Below the pieces are notes generated by a model that saw only the letters and a list, made by a program, of their open reading frames with translations, made no database searches and was not told the origin of the DNA. Both the position numbers and the translations under genes were made by a program. Source: Streptomyces alanosinicus (lineage in GTDB: Bacteria; Actinomycetota; Actinomycetes; Streptomycetales; Streptomycetaceae). From it: a stretch of 64,000 nucleotides of DNA. This document shows, piece by piece, positions 51,775-60,635 of this stretch; positions within the stretch are counted from its first letter, which is position 1; each line of letters opens with the position of its first letter. The stretch covers positions 18,160 through 82,159 of the forward strand of contig NZ_BMVG01000031.1 of assembly GCF_014650595.1 (NCBI RefSeq). The letters are read 5' to 3'.

Positions 51775-52803
51775 TCACTTCTTCTTCTTGTTGCCGGCCC
51801 ATTGCCAGTCCAGCCCGGCCACCCGGTCCCGGAAGTCACCGGCACTCATCTGTTCCGTGGGATAGATCGTTCGGTGCCCCCATGGTGCGTTGCCTCCCTT
51901 GTCCTCCCCGTCGGCGTGCAGTCCGAGTCCGGGCGGGAGGACGGCGTCCTGTGGCAGCACATGGTATTGGCCCGTGGTCGGTGCTCGTTCAGGGTCGATG
52001 AAGGTGGAGGCGCCCAGGACATGATCGGTGGGAGATTGCGGTGCGAAGGGCCCGACGATGTCGTCGGCGTCCTCCGCTTCCAGGTCCCGGTCCAGCCGTA
52101 CCGGTCTCGGCGCTTCCTTGTTGCCGAAGGCATGCAGACGCTCGGGGGTGTCCGCATCGGCACCACCCGCTCCTGCCTCGTCCTCGACCGGCTCGCCCTG
52201 GTCAGATACCTCGCCCGGATCGGTGTCATCGGTGGTCTCGACCGGCTGGGGCACCTCGTCCGGATCACCAGTCTCAGCCGGGTCCGGCGCCCCTCCGTCG
52301 ACGTCGACGACTGCAGGGCTCTCGGCCGGATCGGCCACCTTCTCTGCGGCCTCCGTCGGATCGGGAGCTTCCGTCGGGTCGGGAGCGTCGGTGCTTTCGT
52401 CGGCTTCCGCAGGGTGCGGGGCTTCCGTGGGCTCAGGGTGTTCGGTCGTGTCATGGTCGGCTTCTGTGGGGTCCGGGGCCTCGGTCGGGTCGTAGGCTTC
52501 GGCTGGTTCAGGAGCGTCCACCTGCTCCGCGGCCGCCGGGTCGGGAGCGTCGGTGCTTTCGTCGGCCTCTGCAGAGTTCGGGGCTTCCGTGGGCTCAGGG
52601 TGCTCGGTCGTATCATCGCCGGCCTCCGCTGGATCCGGGGCCTCGGTCGGATCCGGCGTGTCTGCCGTGTCGAGAGCCTTCAAGGGGCCCGGGGCTTCGG
52701 TTGAGTCAGGCGCCTCGGTCGGGTCGGGTGCCTCCAGGTCCGGGACGTCCGCGGGACGAGACGCCTCCGGTATCGGGGGTCGTTCCGAAGGGCGATCGGT
52801 CAT
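51775..52803 (-). CDS. Toxin-like protein with acidic Pro/Ala/Asp/Glu leader, cassette 1
   Basis: 342 residues. After MTDRPSERPPIPEASRP there are ~200 residues of low-complexity repeats (APDPTEA, ADESTDAPDP), then a compact ~75-residue C-terminal domain with QYHVLPQDAVLPPGLGLHAD and GHRTIYPTEQMSAGDFRDRV. That domain resembles Tse2-type ADP-ribosyltransferase toxins (LPPGL...D...GH.TI.P...M...F) from memory of the family. No signal peptide or known secretion tag. Confidence 0.55.
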   Translation of the reverse strand: MTDRPSERPPIPEASRPADVPDLEAPDPTEAPDSTEAPGPLKALDTADTPDPTEAPDPAEAGDDTTEHPEPTEAPNSAEADESTDAPDPAAAEQVDAPEPAEAYDPTEAPDPTEADHDTTEHPEPTEAPHPAEADESTDAPDPTEAPDPTEAAEKVADPAESPAVVDVDGGAPDPAETGDPDEVPQPVETTDDTDPGEVSDQGEPVEDEAGAGGADADTPERLHAFGNKEAPRPVRLDRDLEAEDADDIVGPFAPQSPTDHVLGASTFIDPERAPTTGQYHVLPQDAVLPPGLGLHADGEDKGGNAPWGHRTIYPTEQMSAGDFRDRVAGLDWQWAGNKKKK

Positions 52804-53152
52804 TGGAAGCTCCGGGTGGGACGGTGCGACTCCGGTAGAGCCGTACCCAGGGGAGGGTTTGCGTTGCCGGGTGGTGCGGGTGAGATGGAGGAAGACGCAG
52901 GCGCGGTAGTCGGCCACCGCTTCGGGGGTGGCGGTGGGGCCCGGGAGGAGGACCGCCGTCGATCTCGGCGATCCCGGTGGCGGTGGGCTGCCACCAGGCG
53001 GACTGGTCCGGCTTCGCCCCGGGGCACGGGGTTACACGCTTCCTCAGTTCCAAGGCGTGTTCGGGACTGACAGCTGTGGCCGCGCGCGAGCGGAAGGCAC
53101 AGCGGCGGCGGCAGCCCTCACAGCCCGGGAAAGGTGCGAGGGTGGCATCCAC
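52706..53152 (-). CDS. Companion protein of cassette 1, with two apparent frameshifts
   Basis: The start MDATLAPFPGCEGCRRRCAF matches MSILEVSPDYDGCWHRCAF of the cassette 2 companion. In the middle the matching sequence (DYRACVFLHLTRTTRQRKP) is one frame away, then LPWVRLYRSRTVPPG returns to the first. One added and one lost base in C/G runs would repair it. As sequenced the frame runs into the toxin gene. Function unknown; a chaperone or secretion adaptor is possible. Confidence 0.5.
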   Translation of the reverse strand: MDATLAPFPGCEGCRRRCAFRSRAATAVSPEHALELRKRVTPCPGAKPDQSAWWQPTATGIAEIDGGPPPGPHRHPRSGGRLPRLRLPPSHPHHPATQTLPWVRLYRSRTVPPGASNDRSPFGTTPDTGGVSSRGRPGPGGTRPDRGA

Positions 53153-53893
53153 GGAGGGCGACCCATCGGCATTCGACGTCGCCGTACTTCATGGCCTGGC
53201 TGTGGCAGGCCGCGTCGGCCTCGTTCGGCCCGACCGCGCCCGACGCGGCCCATCCATCTTGTCCGCCGCTTGTGTCCATCACGCTGATCGTCCCCCATCA
53301 ACCATTATCTGACACCACATCATCCAGTAGCCCGTGATCACGTGCAAACGGATGTCCGATGTCTGCCGCACCGAGGAGAAGGGGCATCAAGTGCCGTGCC
53401 CCCGGCCGCAGTCGAGCTCACGCTCGCCCGCTCGGCACACGTCCACCGCCGCTGAGGTTACGAGGGCGTTGGCACCGGCATCGAAATCACCGATGCCGGG
53501 TGAACAACGGATCGTCGCTGGACCGACCTCATGAGTGCGCCGACTATGTACGGCCCCGCGTGGAACCCTCCCCCACACAACAAAAACACCGCCCAGCACA
53601 ACTGCACAACAGCAGGCCACAAACAAGATCAATGAGCACCCAAAGTGCTACGCCACAACGGCCTCGTCCTGGCGGCCGGCCGAGATCCGCACCACCCGCT
53701 CGCCGCGGTCGCCCAGCTCTTCCCGCTGACCAGTCATGCCCGCCATTGTCCCGGCCACGGCCCCTCCGCAGGAAGGCTGCCCTACTGTGCACCGCATGCC
53801 GGGGACAGGGGCGGGGTCCGCGCGTTGGAGTGAGAGCGGCTCATTCCTGGGGCGGGAGCCTGGGCAGCAGTTTCGGGTTCGATGTGTCAACCT
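53153..53893. other. Gene-poor region, no convincing gene
   Basis: 741 bp. A minus-strand frame from TTG 53632 has one hydrophobic segment (LFVACCCAVVLGGVFVVW) and 81 residues, and GQREELGDRGERVVRISAGR at 53650-53740 may be a relic; I do not annotate either as a gene. Confidence 0.4.
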
Positions 53894-54652
53894 CTATTTG
53901 CGCAGGCTCACCGCGTACCCGGATCCGGCGGGGTCGCGGTGCAGCGTCTCCAGGGTCCAGGCGGAACCGTCCACGGCCGCGGCGAACTCCTCCGGCGACG
54001 CCAGCCAGTAGTCGAACCAGGGCGTTGCCACTGCGCCGTCCCGTACACGCAGCCGCAGCTGCCCACGTGCTCGGCTGCGGCTGAGATTCCAGGAGTGGTA
54101 GTCAGCGTGGACCGTGTCGGCACCGTCGCCGGGATCCGTGCCGGTGCCGATCAACCGCGCGCCGGGGCCTGCCGCTGTGGCAAGGGCCGACAGGACCTGC
54201 GGCGCCTGTTCGGGGCCGCCCAGCAGGCCTAGGCTGTCCCCGCACAGGGCGATCGTGTCGAACCTCCCGAGGTCTTCGGGCAGCGACGGCACCGAGCCCA
54301 CCACGGCCTTGGCCCCTCGCTCGCGCGTGATCCGCACAGCCGCGGGCGAGGGGTCCACACCTACTACCTCGTGCCCGCGGGCCACCCACGCGACCGCGTG
54401 GCGCCCGCCGCCGCACCCCACGTCCAAGATCCGGCCCTCAGCCTGTTCCCACGCCCACCGATCCAGCGCCGACCACTGTGCGGGCTCGCTGAAGTACCGG
54501 GAGGCGTCATTGGCCGCGATCAGGCCGTCGTCGCGCTCGATCACTTCCACCACCGACCACGGCGCGGCACCGGCCTCCCAGCAACGGGCCAGAACACGGC
54601 CGAAGGCATCGTCAATCCGGGGTTGCTTCGCGACCAGATCCATGACGCCCAT
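53894..54652 (-). CDS. Class I SAM-dependent methyltransferase
   Basis: 252 residues from ATG 54652 (AGGGA upstream). GRILDVGCGGGRHAVAWVA is SAM motif I, HEVVGVDPSP motif II, DTIALCGDSLGLLGG motif IV. The N-terminal ~65 residues resemble small-molecule methyltransferases. No neighbouring gene indicates a substrate. It lies between the two toxin cassettes. Confidence 0.85.
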   Translation of the reverse strand: MGVMDLVAKQPRIDDAFGRVLARCWEAGAAPWSVVEVIERDDGLIAANDASRYFSEPAQWSALDRWAWEQAEGRILDVGCGGGRHAVAWVARGHEVVGVDPSPAAVRITRERGAKAVVGSVPSLPEDLGRFDTIALCGDSLGLLGGPEQAPQVLSALATAAGPGARLIGTGTDPGDGADTVHADYHSWNLSRSRARGQLRLRVRDGAVATPWFDYWLASPEEFAAAVDGSAWTLETLHRDPAGSGYAVSLRK

Positions 54653-54829
54653 GGTGTCCCTGGACCTCCATGCCCTGTGCGCGAATTTAAGGTCGGCAAG
54701 GCCGAACCCGGCGAACCTATGTGCTCGCGGCACTAGGCCGTCAGTCTTTGACAGAGATGCTGGAAGTGGGTGCGTGGTCGGGGTCTCGTTGCGGCGTGAG
54801 GCTGCGACCTCAGGCCTCCAGGGCTTCGG

Positions 54830-55702
54830 CTATTGGTTGGCCAGTAGGTCGGTGCGGTGCTGTTCGAGGTCGGTGACACCGTCGAGGTCCACCTCGACGG
54901 TGTATCGGGTGTGTACTGCGTCGGGACCCGTCTCCCGGGTCAGCTGCCAGGTGTCCGCGAAGCCCCAGCTGCCGCCTGTGTAGACGCCCTTGATCCTGCC
55001 GTCCACCGTCCCGATGGCGTCGAAGGGGCCGCCCTGCCAGCGGAAGGTCCAGTGGGTCCGGTACCAGGCGTCCAACTGCTCCGGGGCGGCCAGGAAGTGC
55101 TCGGCGCTCGGGTCCCGGGGATCGGCGCCAAGATCCTCAGGTCGGTCGTGCCCGGTGGTCAGCGCGATGAGGCCCGAGGCGTCGGCCTCGGCGGCAGCCG
55201 GATACGTCTGGCCGTGGTGGACCGCGTAGGTCTGGGGGCGGAAATGGTCGGCCTCGGCCAAACGCCGCACCAGGGCGCGCAGTGGCTGGAGCAGATCCTC
55301 GCGGTGCTCCGCCAGCTCCGTGATCTCGTGGCGTGGGAAGACGCCGCGGTAGCCGATGACCCTGCGCTTGAGGTGCTCCTTGGCGAAGTGTTCGTCGGAG
55401 CCGAGGTAGTTGCCCGAGAGCGTGGTGGGCGTGGCGGCGGTGCACTCGAAGAGCTCGTCGTGCCAGCGGAATGTCCACTGCACGGTGTACCAGGCTTCGA
55501 GGCGCTCAGGCGCAACTGGGTATCCCACCGACCCGTCGGCGGCCTCGCGCGGCGCGAGGTCTGCGGGTGCGGGGCGGCCGGGCTCGGGTAGCAGCTCGAC
55601 GTACGGCCACAGACCCACGGCGGCACGGGCCTGGTAGAGGTCGCCGTGGAAGGCTGCGACCTCGCCTCTGACCGGGAAGGGGTGGCCCGCAGGGTCAGTC
55701 AT
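54830..55702 (-). CDS. Putative immunity protein of cassette 2, two repeated domains
   Basis: 290 residues. Two related halves: LEAWYTVQWTFRWHDELFEC and LDAWYRTHWTFRWQGGPFDA, each in an alpha/beta context, so the protein is an internal duplication. It starts inside the last codons of the toxin-like gene (8-bp overlap), the usual tight coupling of toxin and immunity genes. Acidic, cytoplasmic. Family not recognised. Confidence 0.6.
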   Translation of the reverse strand: MTDPAGHPFPVRGEVAAFHGDLYQARAAVGLWPYVELLPEPGRPAPADLAPREAADGSVGYPVAPERLEAWYTVQWTFRWHDELFECTAATPTTLSGNYLGSDEHFAKEHLKRRVIGYRGVFPRHEITELAEHREDLLQPLRALVRRLAEADHFRPQTYAVHHGQTYPAAAEADASGLIALTTGHDRPEDLGADPRDPSAEHFLAAPEQLDAWYRTHWTFRWQGGPFDAIGTVDGRIKGVYTGGSWGFADTWQLTRETGPDAVHTRYTVEVDLDGVTDLEQHRTDLLANQ

Positions 55703-57113
55703 AGTAGTTCCACAGCCTTTCGTTCTTGTCGAAGAAGCCGACGGCCTCTTCGGTTCCGTCGGCGTTCATACGCCAGATCTCGGCATGGTGTGGGAAGCCG
55801 GTGGGCTTGGCGTCCCACTCCGGGACGCCTCCGCCGGTGTAGCCGGTGCCGAGGAACGGGTCATCCCAGGCCCGTCCCGGGCTTTGGCCGGCCATGCCGG
55901 CGACGTGGTCGGCCAGCTCCTGGTCGCCGACGGCGCCGAGGGTCACCTCGGCGCGCATGCCATGCGGGGCCGGGAAGCGCAGCTGGTAGGCCTCGGACGC
56001 GCCCGGTGGGACGGGGGTCCAGCCGGCCCCGCCATCGTCAAGGGCGAGCCCGTCGCGCAGTTGGTCCATGCTGCGCAGGTCGGCGGTGTCGGAGCCGCGC
56101 GCAATGGAGCCGCGGAACTCGCCGGGCTTAAAGTCGTAATTGCCGAGCTTTGTGGCGTTCTCCAGATAGGCCTGCGCGACCTCGGGCTTGAGTACCTTGG
56201 TCACCATACGACCCTCACCGAGCTTGATCCCGTCACGGACCCCGACGACCTCGCGGGCCTGCGCCTCGGTCAGATCGTTGGTCGGGGTGAGCCGGAGCTT
56301 GTCATGCTCAGAGCGGTCCAGGCTGCGTGCCCCCAGCTGGTCGTCGATCTCCTCCTGGTAGTTCGGGCCGTCACGTAGCGCGCTGTTGCCGTACTGGTCG
56401 GCTCCACCCTCGGCCGCGCCGACCTCCAACTCGGCCGTCGGCTCGATGGCCTGGGGGATGCGGTTGCGGTCACCCGACAGGACGGTGTTCCCGGCCTCTG
56501 CACCGGGACCGACGAGGTCGGAGGCCCCGGCCTCGTCTCTGGAAGTCTTGGCCTTGAGCCCTTCGACCGGCCTGGCCTCGTTCTCAGCGTGCGCGACGGG
56601 GTTCTGAGCACCTTCTGCCTGCGCCTCCGCAACATCGGTCGGTGCTGTCGGCTCGGGGGCCTCGTCACCCGAGCCCAGGGCGTCCGCTGGCAAGTGCGGC
56701 GCCCCATCGGTCGGCTCCGGAGCATCCGTCGGCGGCTTCGGAGCCTCGTCGGCCGAGTGCGGTTCGGGGGCTTCATCAGCCCGGTCCGAAGCTCCGCCGC
56801 CCACATCCGAGGCCTCTACCGGGGCCGCCTGGTACAGAAGGTCAACCGGTGGCGTCGGCTCGGGGACCTCGTCAGCCGAGCCCAGGACGTCCGCCGGCGA
56901 TTGCCGCACCCCATCAGCCGGCTCCGGAGCATCCGTCGGCGGCTTCGGAGCCTCGTCGGCCGGGGCGGCGGTGTCGATAGGTGGTCCCGAAACGTCCCTC
57001 GGCGCGGGCGACTCCGGAGCATCGTCGACCGACGCAGCCGGCTCCGGGGCTTCATCGGCTGAAGGCGGAGCCTCGGGTGCTGGTGGTCGCTCCTCGCGGG
57101 GGCGGTCGCTCAT
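55695..57113 (-). CDS. Toxin-like protein with acidic Pro/Ala/Asp/Glu leader, cassette 2
   Basis: 472 residues. MSDRPREERPPAPEAPPSAD starts a ~220-residue low-complexity leader with repeats such as ADEAPEP and DEAPKPPTDAPEP, very like the leader of cassette 1. The ~200-residue C-terminal domain (LTEAQAREVVGVRDGIKLGE, GSDTADLRSMDQLRDGLALD, FPHHAEIWRMNADGTEEAVG) is unrelated to that of cassette 1 and unknown to me. Shared leader plus different C-terminus is typical of polymorphic toxins. ATG overlaps the companion's stop. Confidence 0.6.
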   Translation of the reverse strand: MSDRPREERPPAPEAPPSADEAPEPAASVDDAPESPAPRDVSGPPIDTAAPADEAPKPPTDAPEPADGVRQSPADVLGSADEVPEPTPPVDLLYQAAPVEASDVGGGASDRADEAPEPHSADEAPKPPTDAPEPTDGAPHLPADALGSGDEAPEPTAPTDVAEAQAEGAQNPVAHAENEARPVEGLKAKTSRDEAGASDLVGPGAEAGNTVLSGDRNRIPQAIEPTAELEVGAAEGGADQYGNSALRDGPNYQEEIDDQLGARSLDRSEHDKLRLTPTNDLTEAQAREVVGVRDGIKLGEGRMVTKVLKPEVAQAYLENATKLGNYDFKPGEFRGSIARGSDTADLRSMDQLRDGLALDDGGAGWTPVPPGASEAYQLRFPAPHGMRAEVTLGAVGDQELADHVAGMAGQSPGRAWDDPFLGTGYTGGGVPEWDAKPTGFPHHAEIWRMNADGTEEAVGFFDKNERLWNYYD

Positions 57114-57463
57114 GAGGTGGCATCGGGGGCGGCGTGCGCGCGGTACAGGCGGATCCAGGGCAGTGGCTTACGCTGCCAGGTACCGCGGGCGAGGTGGATG
57201 TCGACGCAGGTACGGGGACCGGCCTGAGCCTCCGCAGAGGAGGCTGTGGTGGCGGAGAGCGGGACGGAGTCGTCCAGGTCAGTGACCCGGCCGGCCGTGA
57301 CGGTCCACCACTCGCGCTGCTCCGCCGGGGCGCGCCGATCGGCCACGACCCGCTGCTTCAGCTCCGACGCGCGCTCGGGCCACGCAACCGTTCCGGCACG
57401 GGAGCGGAAGGCGCAACGGTGCCAACAGCCGTCGTAGTCAGGGGAGACTTCAAGGATGGACAA
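57110..57463 (-). CDS. Companion protein of cassette 2
   Basis: 117 residues from TTG 57463. DYDGCWHRCAFRSRAGTVAW, EREWWTVTAGR-like middle and TCVDIHLARGTWQRKPLPWI match the cassette 1 companion along its length. Two conserved cysteines near the N-terminus. It precedes the toxin-like gene in both cassettes with ATGA overlap here, so it probably helps folding or export of the leader protein. Confidence 0.6.
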   Translation of the reverse strand: MSILEVSPDYDGCWHRCAFRSRAGTVAWPERASELKQRVVADRRAPAEQREWWTVTAGRVTDLDDSVPLSATTASSAEAQAGPRTCVDIHLARGTWQRKPLPWIRLYRAHAAPDATS

Positions 57464-57900
57464 CGTCGCCAAACTGGAAGGCCACCTGACGGCCCGGCTG
57501 GGAGCGATGCTCGGGCCGCGCCTGGCGGTACAGCCCACCCTGGGCTTTACCTCCTCCAAGCCGGACGAACTCATCCGCGCTGTGCGCCTGTTCTTCGACA
57601 CGGCCCGCCGCAGAGGCATCTCCGACACCAGCCTGGGCAGCGCCAACGTCATCTACCTCGGCCTGCTGCTGGAAGCACTCAGCCAGCAGCGACTGGACGA
57701 GGAGTTCATCGCCACCCTCGTCTCCGTGGAGGAACCCGAAGCCCACCTCCACGTCACCCTCCAACGGCACCTCTTCAGGTATCTGCTGCGCACCGGGCCA
57801 TCGCTCATCCTCACCACCCACAGCCCGCACATCGCCGCCGTCGCCCCGGTCCCGCTCCTTCATCGTGCTGCGCGCGACGGAGAGCCGTGCAGAAGTATCC
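57456..57900 (+). pseudogene. OLD-family ATP-dependent nuclease, C-terminal ATPase fragment
   Basis: GSANVIYLGLLLEALSQQRL, VSVEEPEAHLHVTLQRHLF (Walker B/signature) and LILTTHSPHIAAVAPV match the ABC-type ATPase of OLD-family endonucleases. The P-loop half is absent and after about 57850 homology moves to another frame (RSFIVLRATESRAEVS). The fragment starts exactly where the cassette 2 companion starts on the other strand, so the cassette may have replaced its 5' part. Confidence 0.7.
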
Positions 57901-57954
57901 GCTGAGCACTGCACGATCGTTTTTAGCCATTTATCCCCCCTTCTCCTTGGCACT

Positions 57955-58266
57955 TCAGGCGGACTTGACCTTGAAGCCGCTGCCATTGCGGGGGCCGAGT
58001 CGCGCCGTTACCCGCGGCTGTATGCGGGCGTCACCCTGCACCGTAAACTCCTCCGTGCCTACACCGAGCCGGGCCGCCCGCTGACCTTTGTAGCGGAAGA
58101 ACACGGCGATCTTATGGGCTCCTGGCTCGATCAATACCTCCGTCGTGCCCCACCTCGCGGGCCACTCAACCCCGTCGATGTCCACTACTGGCCTCGTGAA
58201 GGCACGGTGGAAGGGCATCGCCACCAGCGACGGACGGATGTCTACGACGACGTTCACCATGACCAT
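57955..58266 (-). CDS. Hypothetical protein
   Basis: 103 residues. VVVDIRPSLVAMPFHRAFTR, VDIDGVEWPARWGTTEVLIE and FFRYKGQRAARLG read like a single beta-sandwich domain, as in small conserved Streptomyces proteins. AAGGA eight bases before ATG 58266. No signal. Function unknown. Confidence 0.6.
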   Translation of the reverse strand: MVMVNVVVDIRPSLVAMPFHRAFTRPVVDIDGVEWPARWGTTEVLIEPGAHKIAVFFRYKGQRAARLGVGTEEFTVQGDARIQPRVTARLGPRNGSGFKVKSA

Positions 58267-58536
58267 CACCGAATTCCTTGCTTTAGTTGTTCATCTGCCC
58301 AGTTGCATCGGGTTACCTTGCATTGACGTGTTCCACGCCGCCGAAGACAGCAGCGACTCCTGGCGGCAGCCCCTCGCAAGCTGTGCTCCGCCACCACGCC
58401 CGCGACACCGACCGCCCACTGGTCGCCCTCGGGATCCCGTGATCAATCCAGAAATATCACCTGATCTGGCCCCTGGCACGGGGGTGCGCCTCAAGTCATA
58501 AGCTTTCCCAACCTTGGAGCTATTCTCGCTGGCACC

Positions 58537-58881
58537 ATGCTTGAGTTAGACACGGCGGACAAGCGCCCCCTGCATGAACAGGTGGCCAGTGCGATTCGGC
58601 GCGCCATCGCTGAGGGAGACTGGGCGCCGGGCGACCGACTCCCCGCTGCGCGGGCCCTCTCCCAAGCGCTGCGGGTGAACGTCAACACGACCCTACGCGG
58701 CCTTCGAACTCTACGTAACGAGGGACTACTGGAATTCCGACGAGGTCGAGGTGTGACTGTGACCCGCAGGGCAGATGAACGCTCAGCGCTACTGGACCGA
58801 CTACTTGATGTCGTGGCTGACGCGGCGCGCCTCGGATACAACAAGAGCGACGTCATCGACATGATCAAGACGCTTCCGTGA
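58537..58881 (+). CDS. GntR-family regulator, YtrA subtype
   Basis: 114 residues. PLHEQVASAIRRAIAEGDWA, then GDRLPAARALSQALRVNVNT is the GntR winged helix; the short C-terminal tail without effector domain defines the YtrA group. Members usually sit with ABC-transporter genes and repress them. The nearest ABC genes (60636-62392) are across an IS5-type insertion on the other strand. Confidence 0.85.
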   Translation: MLELDTADKRPLHEQVASAIRRAIAEGDWAPGDRLPAARALSQALRVNVNTTLRGLRTLRNEGLLEFRRGRGVTVTRRADERSALLDRLLDVVADAARLGYNKSDVIDMIKTLP

Positions 58882-58919
58882 CCGGCCATGTAGCGCATTG
58901 GCAAACTCGTCGAGGCACT

Positions 58920-59817
58920 GAGCCTCTTTCATCCTGTGGTTCAGGAGTGAAAAGGGCTGGTCAGGAACGGTGACTCGGCGAAGCCCCTCGTCGTTGGTGT
59001 TGTGGTCTCACTCAACACGCCGACAGCCGGGGGGCTTCGTTGGTTCCGTATCCTTCCATGCTCGATGCCCCGCATGAGCTGGTCGAGCATGTTTCCTGGC
59101 TCATCTACGCCCGAAGGCGTGAACTGAACTCTCCGTGGCGGAGGCTGGGCTGCTTCAAGCAGGCCCTGCTGGTCCTGGCCCACCTACGGAAGAACGAGAC
59201 GTTCGCCCAGGTGGGGGCCGGGTTCGGAGTGTCGGAGGCGACGGCGTGGCGGTATGTAGACGAGACACTCGAGGTCCTGGCCGCCTGGGCACCGGGCCTG
59301 CACGAGGCCCTGGTGGGCCTGGGCGAGGGCGACTTCGTCATCGTCGACGGGACGCTGATTCCCACCGACCGCATCCGGGCCGACGAGCCGTACTACTCGC
59401 GAAAGCACAAGAAGCACGGCATGAACGTCCAGGTCATCACGACGCCGGACGGTACGCCGCTGTGGTTCTCACGGGCAACGCCGGGACGGACCCACGACCT
59501 GACTGACCGCCGCCCGCGCCCACGGCATCGTCCAAGCCTGCCTGACACGCCAGATCCTCATCCTGGCCGACCACGCCTACCAGGGCGCCGGCGCCACCGT
59601 CCGCACCCCCTACTACGGTCACCACGAACTGCCCGAGCACTACCAGCAGTACAACCGCGACCACGCCCACCTGCGCGCATCCGGCGAACGCGCCTTCGCC
59701 CAGCTCAAGTCCTGGCGCCTGCTCCGAAAGGCACGCTGTTCAACCAACCGCCCCGGCCGCATCGTCCGTGCAGTCCACACTCTCCTGATCTGCACGAACT
59801 CAGGATGAAAGACGCTC
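58920..59817 (+). mobile_element. IS5-family element
   Basis: Terminal repeats GAGCCTCTTTCATCCTG (58920-58936) and the complement of CAGGATGAAAGACGCTC (59801-59817) match at 16 of 17 bases. A 3-bp target duplication ACT flanks both ends (58917-58919, 59818-59820). Length 898 bp. The ends are intact. Confidence 0.9.
59040..59808 (+). CDS. IS5-family transposase in two frames
   Basis: The first frame from TTG 59040 has an HTH (GAGFGVSEATAWRYVDETLE), FVIVDGTLIPTDRI (first Asp) and HGMNVQVITTPDG with ATPGRTHDLT. After DLT (about 59505) the sequence continues one base later as AARAHGIVQACLTRQILILA, DHAYQGAG (second Asp), SGERAFAQLKSWRLLRKARC (Glu) and ends inside the right repeat. Some IS5 groups need programmed frameshifting; here it may be that or inactivation. 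Confidence 0.75.
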
Positions 59818-60635
59818 ACTGAGTCGGTCCGTTCCGTCGAGTGCGGCGCATCCTTCGAAGCCAACGTACCTGACGTCACCTCGGCGTACACGACGAGCAC
59901 TGAGTGCCGTCCGACGTAGGTGGCGAAGCCGTGGGCATAGGTCAGCAAGAGCACGACGGCAGCGCGTTCCGTCTGCTCCACTCCGGAAATGAATCCGTAC
60001 CCCGCGATCAGTGCCTCGGGAAGTTCCCGCAGCAGTGGAGTCGCTTGGCGTGCCGCGCCCGGCAGCGGCTATTTGCAGTGGGAGGACCAAACGGCGAAGA
60101 CTAATTCGGCCATATCATGCTCTGGCCGAGTTATGACAGTTTGGACCACGGGGGCAATCCGGAGCATCGGCCGGTCCCTTCCTCCGTCAGTTCGCGCAGC
60201 TCCGGCACGAGGGTGGAAGCCAAGTACGACGGCGGAGTGAGCCAGGTAAGGGCGGACGTCAGCGACCCGGTCGGCGGCGCGCGCTATGGCTGGACGCAGG
60301 ACAGCGAGGCCTAGTTCGACTCGCAGTGCCGGCATCCGTGAGTGGCGCCGTGGGTCGGGATCTGGGGCGTGGCCGGGCTACTACAGGCCCGCGTCGCGGG
60401 ACTGGGCCGATGCCAGTTCGGCTTGGCCCGGGTTCATGCTGTCGATTTTGGCCACCACACCCCAATGGCGTTTGACAGGGCACCTCGTGAAACGTCGGCC
60501 GTGCGTGAAGCGTACCGACCGAATGTAGATCAGCGGAGTCCACGTCGCCGTGTACTGGTGCCCCGCGGAGCATCGCACGATGGTATTGGGAGCCATTGTC
60601 CATCTCCTCCTTGCCGTGGCGGCTCAATCGACGTG
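59818..60635. other. Gene-poor region with possible regulator relic
   Basis: 818 bp. On the minus strand 59830-60050, LRELPEALIAGYGFISGVEQ and RAAVVLLLTYAHGFATYVGR look like the C-terminal ligand domain of a TetR-type regulator, cut by the IS5-type element at 59820. No intact gene in the remainder. Confidence 0.4.

Noticed and set aside
53387..53632. A small minus-strand frame with one hydrophobic segment
   Set aside because: TTG start without a ribosome site, no homology seen; could be real but not supportable.
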